The notes under the pieces: model-generated
Database searches by the model: none
What the model was told of the DNA's origin: nothing
Seen by the model: only the letters and a program-made list of their open reading frames with translations
Program-made: the position numbers and the translations under genes
Part shown: positions 56,901 through 64,000 of the stretch, in pieces
How positions within the stretch are numbered: position 1 is the stretch's first letter
Layout of the letters: each line of letters starts with the position of its first letter
Source: Saccharina japonica
Taxonomy: Eukaryota; Sar; Phaeophyceae; Laminariales; Laminariaceae
Direction of reading: 5' to 3'
Length of the DNA stretch: 64,000 bases
Assembly (NCBI GenBank): GCA_008828725.1
Contig: MEHQ01003804.1
Span: 178,059 to 242,058, forward strand

Positions 56901-59900
56901 TGCGACATAAAACGAAAGAAACGAAGGTTTGGTCGAAAAGAGGTGCAACAAAACCCAGACGCACTTGACGATCGTCGCATCTACATCTGTCTCCACGCAG
57001 CGTTAACTCAATGGTTGATTGATCGGTAGGTGAAAAACGCACGATAGCTGGTTAAGATGCACAGCAAGATGCGATCGTAATTAATATAATCATGCTATGC
57101 ATTCACCCGCCTCCTGCTTTTCCACTTTTCCTCCCCATCCCGCTCTTACAGGTGGCTTTTTATCGGTAACTCCCGCTACGGCGTCTCCGTCGTCGGGGCA
57201 ACGTGCCTCACCGACAGCACGGTTGCCAACGCTTATGGCCACAATTTGGGCTGTTTCCCCAACAGGGAAGACACGGACTTCGATACCCAGTACGCACACG
57301 GCCTGCGCTACTGCGATGGCGTCGATCCGTGAGTAGCCTTCACCGACGAAACCGTGGGAGGTAGCGCTTAACCCCGAGAAATATCACGGTAGTGTCAAGT
57401 GCCGTGCCACATAAGGTCCGTGCACGAGGATATCACTAGTCGGCCCGCACCACGACTTTAGAAAACGCAGGGCTTCGCGCGACCTAGCAAACTACGATAT
57501 GCGCTACGTACCGAAGCTCTCAACCAAAACATACTCAAGCTGAGTCGAAGCACAAGCATGGCATTCGACATTCGGGCCTTTCCACGATGAGTACGATGAT
57601 CACGTCTGCACTAAGTAATATAACAAAAGTTACCGCAAAACCTACTGTGGAAATCAAAGCTGTTTTTATCGCCCGAGCCGTTGTTTGCGAGATACGACAT
57701 ACGTTCGAGTTTACTTGGGCTGGTTATTTTCGCAAAATAACTTGGAGCTGAAAACGGTTAACATCAGTTGACACCTTTGTTTTAACTTCAAACCGTTCGT
57801 ACGTCGAGTAGTTCCGCACTCAAACGCGTTGAGAGTATCGCACGGTCAAACAAGACGAGATAAAGTACACATGCCTTGATAGTTTACCTTATTGGGGGCT
57901 TTTACCTTAACAACATCGCAAGACACTGCAACAAGGCATCGACCGACTACGGAGCATTGGGGAACAAAATATTATTGACCGCAGGCATCGTCCCACACTG
58001 ATTTTCGCGAGTTGTGGAACAAAGACATTGTCACTGTTGTTGACATGCCTCCCCCCTTTCCCCTCCCCGTTCTTGACCGCTTCGTGCTATGCTTTGTTTT
58101 CATCAGGTATCGAACGATAATGAGCAAAACGTGTGGAACACCTTACTTAAACCATTTCTCCAACCCTGACGTGGTCGTTCTCGACAAACCGACCGGAACG
58201 GCGACGGAAGACAACGCTCGTGCCATCGAGGATAACATGGTGAGCTCCGGGAGACGGTGTCTGTCCTCTTGAGTTCTCTCTTACTGAAACGTTGCCCGCG
58301 GAAAACATGGCCGATTATAATCTTGAAAATATAAACATAATTTTAGCGCATCCTTACGCTGAAGTCGGTTGAAATATAGTCGTTGTGCACCATAAACAGC
58401 GTTGACTTCGAAATGGAATAATATCGCGTTTACGACGTATTTGACTATCCAAGAACGAGGTTACTAAAGCCGAACAAGTTGACGTAAAAAGGAACTATCT
58501 GGTCGAGAGCGTTCGGAAAATACAAAATCAAACCCATTGTGGGAAACAAAAACCCTGAAAATAGATTCCACCCCTGTGTGACCTCAAGGTTCCCTACGGT
58601 ATGTAGGAGATACAAATTGCATGAGTTTACGTCATATTACTCCACCCAGAGATCAAGTCTATTTCTCCAGACAAAGGAAACGAGGGTGGTAGTTTACTGT
58701 TGAAAAAAAAGGAGGGTTACCTAAATTATCACACCAAATATTTTTTCAAGGAGAGTTTTTCTTACAAAATGCTTGCTAAAACATACATGGCTGCAGGAAA
58801 TACAGCACTAGGATATACTACTGTAGGGCGGACAAGCTTACACGCTTTAACAACAACCGGTGCATCATGCGCCGAACAACAAGCGCGATGTCGACTCTTG
58901 TTAATATCACAAAAGAGCGTGTTTCGGAAACGTTCTCTAATGATATGGTGCCAGGGTGACTCGGGTAGGATATCGACTACATCGTACAAGTTGCACAGTG
59001 TTTGGAGGCACATATTAACACATGGCGTCGCCTCCATCACGTGGACAACCGCATCAATCGATGCTACCTTGAGACGAGCAGGTTTATCTTGTTGACCGGG
59101 ACGCGCAATATTTCTCGGGGATAACACTTCCCGTCCCTGTTTGTCCGCATTGATTCAGTCTGACACAGCTTTCATGCAAATTTCGCTTCGACCACTAACT
59201 CAGCCGGCCAAAACCCTTCCCCTTGGCATTGTCTTCAGGTTGCCATTTCCAACTACAGACTAAGCGTCCAGGATGCGCCGCCGCCGCCCTTCACCGCACC
59301 TCCTACCACGGCGCCCGTTCCAGTCCCACCCGCTCCCACTACGTCTCCCATGGTGCCACAGCCCCCCAATGTACCTATCACACCACCGCCCATTACCGCA
59401 CCTCCCACCGCGTATACGCTAGAGGGGTGCTACGGAGATAACGCAGTAAACCGCACGCTTTCGGGAGCGTACATAAAGGGATCGCTGACCATGACAACCG
59501 AGGTGAGCGGGCGTTTTCTGTATACCCGTTTATTTCCAGCTCTGGACACATTGGTTGGTAGGAGTACGACGCAGTCGTCACGTACGTATACTATTGCGTA
59601 ACGGGTGCCGCTGTTACCCTCGAGGGGGATGCACGTTAATTAAACACCCTGGTTGTGTTGTTCTGCATCGTGGTTGTGATTTCAGGCGAAACATTAATAA
59701 ATTGACATGTCACAAGTTGGTTGCTGTCTGTTTGCCTGTCGTAAATGAGGTGCAGAGCGAACACGCGAATGCCCAACGGTGCAGTGAGCGAGACCGTGCG
59801 CCAGGAATCCGTAAAATAAACGTACGCTATTCATAAACGAGTGGGAACAACCGATCAAAAGTATACAGCCCGAGTAGTACAAAATACTCGCCGTCGTCGC

Positions 59901-62900
59901 TAGGTCTGGATACACCTGCATCCAAGTCCTCGACGTTTACCCGTTAGTTTAGGGGGAAAACTATACTAAACGAAAGCGTCCGCGCACACCCGCTTTGGAA
60001 AGGTCCAATCCGGCCGGAAAAGGCCAATACGAACCCGATATCCCATACAAGGCAAAACGTACTAGTAAACCATCCACATATAAAACGGTGTAGCTACGTG
60101 GACGCACAGCTGGTCGCTCAGCTTGCCTAGCAAATAACCTCATGCCAACAGTTAAATGACACTGAGAGAAGGGGGGAGAATAAAAAGCAAAACCAAATGA
60201 AACGGATGTGGGGGGGGAAGGGGGAGTGGGAACTGCAGCAATAAGTTCTTGTGTGTCCGAAATTCTCCTGAGCCCGAAGCGTGTACTGAACGATATATCG
60301 CTTTTCCAACTGATTGTTTCGCTGGTACTGTGTCATTTCACAAGTGGAGCTGAGATTTGGAAGTTCTGCGCTGTGCCTATGCCGCATGACTGCCAAACTG
60401 CATAAATAATGAGTGTAGTGGTCGTTAATTATATGGTCAGAGCTGCAGTCGAGTGAAAGAATGTTCGAAGAAGTAGCCCGTTATTGACGGCGCGCACAAC
60501 GACTTTCCCAACGAATCTCTTTACAAATGACACAGTTGACATGACCAGCGGCTCCAAACGCGCACTAATGTTTGGACATATATATATCGCTATCCTCAGG
60601 CCTGCCGATTATCGCTACATGTAATTATTAATAGGAAAAATGTTTTCAGTGTAATAGTAACATGTTGAGTCCGCTGTTTACTTGCTGATCACAGGTCTGC
60701 GCTGCGAACTGTCAAGGATCTCCATACTTCGGAACGGAATTCGGCGTAGAGGTAAATCTACTATTCGACGTCCCGTCCACTAATGATGACCCAATATTGA
60801 CGATAATGTCGTGAACAAAGCAATCCTTGAACGTGCACTGCTGTCGAGATATCGTCTAAGGGTGTTACATACAAATATATGGGTGTCGGGTTACATGAAC
60901 CGGCTTGTTCGACGCCATGCTTCGGGCGACCTGTAGAGGTCGTGTTTGTTCGACGCCATGCTTCGGGCGACCTGTAGAGGTCGTGTGCAGAGCTAAAGAC
61001 TTGAATGCACCGCTCCGTCCGTGAAATGTATTCCTTTTTGGTTTTAGATCGTACTATATGTTGTGGTTTTTGGTCCCGCCTCCATGCCAACATTAGGGGG
61101 TCCGGTTGTGTTGGGTCACATTGCATTTCGATAAACTCTGTATCGCACGCAGTACCCAGTGGGAGGCACGCTACGAGTTGACTCAACGCCGACTGTCACC
61201 CTTCGCCCCTGCCATGTGTAAAATGTTCGGCCGACGCTCTTCCCTCATAGTTTGAATAAAAACGAGTGAAACTGTCGCCCGTAATACTGAAGCTTGTGAT
61301 GCGCGGTACGAACACTCCCGAGTCAAGCCCACGTTTTCACGATGGGTTCCACCCCTTGGGTATGAGGACAATATGTTTTCAAGATGGGTGACGCCTCTTG
61401 TCCACGTTTTCACGATGGGTTCCACCCCTTGGGTATGAGGGCAATATGTTTTCAAGATGGATGACGCCTCTTGGGTATGAGGGCACTACAGTATGTTCAT
61501 GGGGACACTTCATGGAGATACAGAATGTAGGCACCCCCTTGTGTTTGCACTCAGTGTTTGCACTCAAGTCACAGGAGTAGGTAACTCAGCAGCTTTAGCT
61601 ACGGAACGATTTCGACGAGCGGTCACCGTTGTGTAGTGGCGCGCTCGATTCCTTCAGTTCAAATCGCACAGCAGTGACACGCTCTATATTTGCAGAAGAA
61701 ACGCAACCAACTACCCACAGGGCGTAGCGTGCCTAGGGCGACGGGGGTTGAAAGGTAGGCTTAAATAGTGTCGAGATGGAGCGAAGGCAAGGGCCGTAGG
61801 TGAGAGAAAGCGTATGAACCTTCCACACATGTAACCCCACATCTGAGCTACGACTAAGGCGTATCGTTGAGATAAAATAAGGGCGAAGCTGGTAAGTAAG
61901 GAAAAATACCTCTTGCAAATGACTGCGCCATAACTGCACTGCGTTTATCCGTCACCCTTTCCAAACGTCACACTCTTGCCCGCCGTCCCCGTGTCACTCC
62001 AATGCGAACCCGGTACACCTGCTACGTACACCCAGTGCTTCTGCGGTGTGGAGTCGGACGAACCTGACGAGTCCGGCGAGGCGGTGTGCAACGTAGAATG
62101 CGCCGGAGATCCTACACAGATTTGCGGTGGCTTCCTCGCCATTAGCGTTTACACGTTCGGCACGGACGGACCTCCCTCAACCCCGGCACCATTTACCCAG
62201 GGACAACTTACCCCGGCTCCAACTACCCCGACACCACCTACTCCTGCACCAATTACCCCGGTACTACCTACCCCGGCACCTACCCCGGAGTTCCTCGGAT
62301 GCTGGACGGACCTTAAGGGCAGCCGCCTCATGACGCTGGTAGAATCAAGTGGGGTCATGACCATCGAGGTGAGGCAGTCATTCCCCTTTTGCTTTGTTCA
62401 TATAAATGAAAAAAAAAAGATTAGATGTAGGTTGTCGAAGCAATAAGCCCGTGCAGCAGAATGTTTGGATTATCCTGTCAACGTCAGTACCGGCCCGTGT
62501 CCGCGGACTATTTGTCTTAGCATATAAACGAGTCCGGGCTGTTCGGCGCGGTGAACACGAATATAAGACTTTGATTATGTATCAAAACAAGGGGTGGGGT
62601 GAGGCACAGAGGCCCGGCAACTGATATCCCTCATACATGTACGTACCACTACTACATACAGTAGGTTAAACAATGCAACCCATCGTAAACGTCGTAACAG
62701 TCAGTTCATATACATCATAATGGTTGAAAACATGCATTTTGCTGTCTCACCGGGACGCAGTTTAGATGATAACAGGCTGAATCATACGACGTCACATTAG
62801 CCTAGTCTCCAAAGTCACAGCCATAGTGCAAGAAACGACATAAGCCTCCCCCACCCCCGCCGTCTTACAACCTGAAAATCAACTCCTTCGGCAAAAAGAC

Positions 62901-63801
62901 AAAGGAGATAATGTACGTTCCCTCACTTGCCCCCCCCCCCCCCCCCCCCCTCCTCCCCTCCATTGGTGTGTGTTCTCGTTCCGCGCGAACTACAGGCTTG
63001 CGCGGAAACCTGCAGCGCCTCCCCCTTCTTCGGAACAGAGTGGAGCAAGCAGGTACGCCATGCATGTGTGTGAAAACCCATACATAGCAAGATAGATTAA
63101 CGAGTAATGAGGGCGCCAGTATCAAACCATACGAGCCTAGGTTTCGTCCCAAGGTGTTTCCCGTCGGTCGGCGTGGTGGTGTTCCTCGGAAGCCTCGCAG
63201 TCTTCGCAGTTGTGCACACTCCACCAAACCAACCGAGACCAGTCTCTTACTACCATTTTCCACTTGTTCTTTCCTTCGAATAATTTATCCCGCAGTGCTG
63301 GTGCGGCGACGAATCCACCGATTTCATGAAAAACGGAGAATCGGTAGCATGTGACCGTGCATGCACCGGAGACAGCACGCAGACGTGTGGTGGGTTCGAC
63401 GCCATGAGCGTCTATCAACACGACACAACCGTTACCGCTGCTGAATTCCTGGGATGCTGGACGGACACGCTCGACGGCCGAATCATGGAGTGGGCAGCGT
63501 CCACCCAGACTATGACGAATGACGTGAGTGGGGAGGATACCTCGTATCGAGAATACGAAGATGGATACATGCATGAAAGTATGCATTGCCATGGGCTCGT
63601 ACGCTTAAAGTGTTTATAAATGAACGAGAAAAACACTTACCACCGTGATAGCATGTACGTTAAAACTCAACTAAGGTCCTATATGTTGCCCGCTCGCCCG
63701 TACCACGCGCTTGGTGCTTGTACACGATGCCTTGCGGACTCAAGGTGTGCGAGGGAATATGCAGCTCCCACGAATTCTTCGGAACTCAGTTCGCACAGGA
63801 G
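44903..63801 (+). CDS. Secreted WSC-domain protein with reprolysin-like pseudo-metalloprotease domain, copy 2 (3' end outside window)
   Basis: Tandem paralogue of the gene at 5431. Exons: 44903-45107, 51688-51854, 52380-52475, 52679-52780, 53854-53933, 54457-54544, 55455-55616, 56418-56563, 57152-57328, 58107-58239, 59239-59502, 60695-60751, 62036-62368, 62996-63052, 63296-63523, 63745-63801. This gives 784 residues with an open frame. By comparison with copy 1 one terminal exon (about 43 codons) is missing beyond the window. Twelve of the 16 exons match copy 1 in length. Exon 1 is 18 nt longer, exon 11 is 111 nt shorter, exon 13 is 102 nt longer and exon 15 is 3 nt shorter, all multiples of three. 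Divergence is uneven: exon 10 differs at 6 of 45 residues, exon 7 at 16 of 54. Preserved frames and splice sites argue that it is a working gene, not a pseudogene. Confidence 0.85.
45590..45800. mobile_element. Decayed long-inverted-repeat end in intron 1 of copy 2
   Basis: CGACATCCAGCACGCCCAGT, CATCCTAGAGAGATG, GTGGTCACGAAACGACGACA and GCAGACAACGCAATGAC match the inverted family end. Confidence 0.45.
46072..46388 (-). mobile_element. tRNA-derived SINE, near full length, in intron 1 of copy 2
   Basis: On the minus strand the head reads CCCGGTGGTCTAACAGG (A box) and GAGGGTTCAATTCTACC (B box), followed by the full body and the AAATGGGATGGACAAAAAAA end. It is very like the copy at 261-580. Confidence 0.7.
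46419..47550. mobile_element. Full-length long-inverted-repeat element, in intron 1 of copy 2
   Basis: This 1.13-kb element has two terminal inverted repeats of about 270 bp: 46419-46690 and 47281-47550, each with TTCTTCACATTAAACCTTCC or its complement at the outside and an A/T-rich AAGCGAAAAGAAAAAATA stretch at the inside. The ~590-bp middle has no transposase or other recognisable coding sequence. It is the best reference copy of the family. Target duplication could not be fixed because the outer ends are CA/TG microsatellites. Confidence 0.7.
47552..48320 (+). mobile_element. TA-flanked hairpin element (copy B), in intron 1 of copy 2
   Basis: Same ends as the element at 41821 (TACGAGCTGGTTCCAG and GGAACCAGCTCGTA), the same internal hairpin (arms at about 47592-47695 and 47805-47890, with TTTTTGAGAGTTGGAA) and the same downstream segment, here open on the plus strand (SRELQLVRLKSLQRCV). 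It directly abuts the CA-rich end of the element at 46419. Confidence 0.6.
48264..48534 (+). repeat. Two-copy ~140-bp tandem repeat with AT dinucleotide runs
   Basis: Units start at 48264 and 48404 and share TCCGGTTTTTAT, GTGGAATCTCACGCTTGTCG, CAGCTCGTATATATATATAT and CTGCACGAGACGGAATTGAG. The first unit overlaps the end of the TA-flanked element, so the element's 3' end has been duplicated. Confidence 0.6.
48840..49035. mobile_element. Decayed end of the long-inverted-repeat family
   Basis: ATTGCTAGCATGTGTAAGTC, TGCCTGTCGGAGATGACATT, GTTTTGTGACGGCATAAA and GATATGAAGAAAACACACGC match the family. Confidence 0.45.
49222..49400. mobile_element. MITE of the CAGTACAGGA family, in intron 1 of copy 2
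   Basis: CAGTACAGGACACCTTAATG at the left and TTCTGTACTG at the right. The inside is in the opposite orientation to the copy at 7300 (CGAATAAGAAACCCAGCC). TA flanks are not preserved. Confidence 0.5.
49690..49770 (+). repeat. Poly-C run and two-copy 32-bp AT-rich repeat
   Basis: A run of about 16 C is followed by two units (49707-49738 and 49739-49770) of TATAAATATATGATATATGA and onwards. Confidence 0.75.
49800..50930. other. Rest of intron 1 of copy 2, no gene seen
   Basis: Short open frames only (for example 50166-50534), without recognisable domains. Treated as intron. Confidence 0.35.
50937..51130 (-). mobile_element. SINE fragment in intron 1 of copy 2
   Basis: Minus-strand body match: CATCCCATTTAGTCTTCG, GCCGTAACTCAGATCCGGGT, AAAGTAGGCTCTTCTCCCTC and CTTCCCTCGTCGACTTGCGT. 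The head is missing. Confidence 0.5.
55455..58239 (+). other. Copy 2 exons 7-10: metzincin-like domain with degenerate zinc site
   Basis: The domain has the same architecture as in copy 1: IDVMVLYS in exon 7, VLRDEMGADLV and CGRA in exon 8, the zinc helix in exon 9, and the Met-turn TIMSKTCG and SNPDV in exon 10. The zinc motif reads NAYGHNLGCFP (residues 375-385). The catalytic Glu is Ala, the first His is Asn and the third ligand position is Pro. Copy 1 has Arg at that third position, so the site has kept diverging after its loss. Exon 9 also differs in charge around the site (FPNRED against FRNWGD). Confidence 0.8.
60905..60986 (+). repeat. Perfect 41-bp tandem duplication in intron 12 of copy 2
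   Basis: Two identical units begin TTGTTCGACGCCATGCTTCG at 60905 and 60946. No change between them, so the event is recent. Confidence 0.8.
61329..61474 (+). repeat. Two-copy 73-bp tandem repeat in intron 12 of copy 2
   Basis: Units start at 61329 and 61402 and share CCACGTTTTCACGATGGGTT, GGGTATGAGG, CAATATGTTTTCAAGATGG and GACGCCTCTTG, with only a few differences. Confidence 0.75.
61616..61885 (+). mobile_element. Old SINE in intron 12 of copy 2, shared with copy 1
   Basis: tRNA-like head with TGTAGTGGCGCGC (A-box-like) and CAGTTCAAATCGC (B-box-like), body with GTAGCGTGCCTAGG, and 3' end GTAACCCCACATCTGAGCTA CGACTA. It lies about 150 bp before exon 13, as in copy 1. Confidence 0.5.
62931..62950 (+). 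repeat. Poly-C run in intron 13 of copy 2
   Basis: About 20 C in a row, 45 bp before exon 14. A similar run (about 17 C at 51650-51666) precedes exon 2 of the same gene. Such runs are prone to length error in sequencing. Confidence 0.8.
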
Positions 63802-64000
63802 GTGAGCCAGGTTGGACGTCGAAAACCACAGTACACGGGCATCAAATAGGAGCGGTCGGTTGATAAGGGTGCACAATTAGCTGTCGAGTATTATGCGTGT
63901 AAAACACAAACAACGTGGTATGTTGATGATTATCCAAGCAGAAAGGTTCAGACCCTGCCCCTACCCCTATCACGAGATCACCGATGCCGATAAAGTGAGA

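Larger units (their letters stand above)
59239..63801 (+). other. Copy 2 exons 11-16: linker, WSC domains 1 and 2, start of WSC 3
   Basis: The linker in exon 11 is shorter than in copy 1 but still Pro-rich (PPPPF, PVPPAPTT). WSC 1 starts at about residue 515 (GCYGD). Exon 13 (62036-62368) contains a second Pro/Thr linker of about 34 residues between WSC 1 and WSC 2, built from repeats like TPAP and TPTPP, which copy 1 lacks. WSC 2 runs through exons 13-15 (CWTD, ACAETC, CWCGDE, TCGG). WSC 3 begins in exon 15 (CWTD, MTND) and exon 16 (VCEGIC, FFGTQ); its last exon is outside the window. Confidence 0.82.

Noticed and set aside
1-64000. CRISPR arrays, bacterial operons, rRNA genes
   Set aside because: The repeats seen are transposon ends and tandem duplications without unique equal-length spacers, and the gene structure is clearly intron-containing.

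Overview
This is intron-rich eukaryotic DNA. The fit to a brown alga (or a close stramenopile relative) is good but not proven: two large secreted genes carry WSC domains, each gene has many small exons separated by introns of 0.2-2 kb, and a DIRS-type retroelement and tRNA-derived SINEs fill the space between them. No bacterial gene layout, rRNA gene or intact tRNA gene was found.

The window is organised around a tandem gene pair on the + strand. Copy 1 (5431-23245) is complete: 17 exons that I could join in frame, giving 825 residues. Copy 2 (44903 to past the window end) has the same exon order, phases and mostly identical exon lengths; 16 exons (784 residues) are present and the last lies beyond base 64000. 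Both encode a signal peptide, a propeptide ending in an acidic stretch with a dibasic site, a reprolysin-like metzincin domain, a Pro/Thr-rich linker and WSC domains (three complete in copy 1). In both copies the zinc-binding helix has lost the catalytic Glu and two of its three His ligands, so both look like secreted pseudo-proteases that could bind wall glycans through the WSC domains.

Layout: 1-5100 holds repeats (a long-inverted-repeat element end, SINE copies, a ~170-200 bp repeat family) and a possible small two-exon gene (1055-1656). 5100-23245 is copy 1 with its promoter region. 23246-44340 is the spacer: tandem repeats, a short tRNA-headed SINE, a gap of 689 N bracketed by identical 222-bp repeats, a 36-bp minisatellite, a decayed DIRS-like element, telomere-like tracts, a cluster of long-inverted-repeat elements and a tandem array that seems to derive from them. 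44345-64000 is copy 2; its first intron has grown to 6.6 kb through insertion of SINEs, a full long-inverted-repeat element and a TA-flanked hairpin element.

The repeats date the duplication in relative terms. A SINE in intron 12 sits at the same place in both copies and so probably predates it. Inverted-repeat elements in introns 3, 4 and 6 of copy 1, and in the promoter and intron 1 of copy 2, have no partner in the other copy and probably came later.
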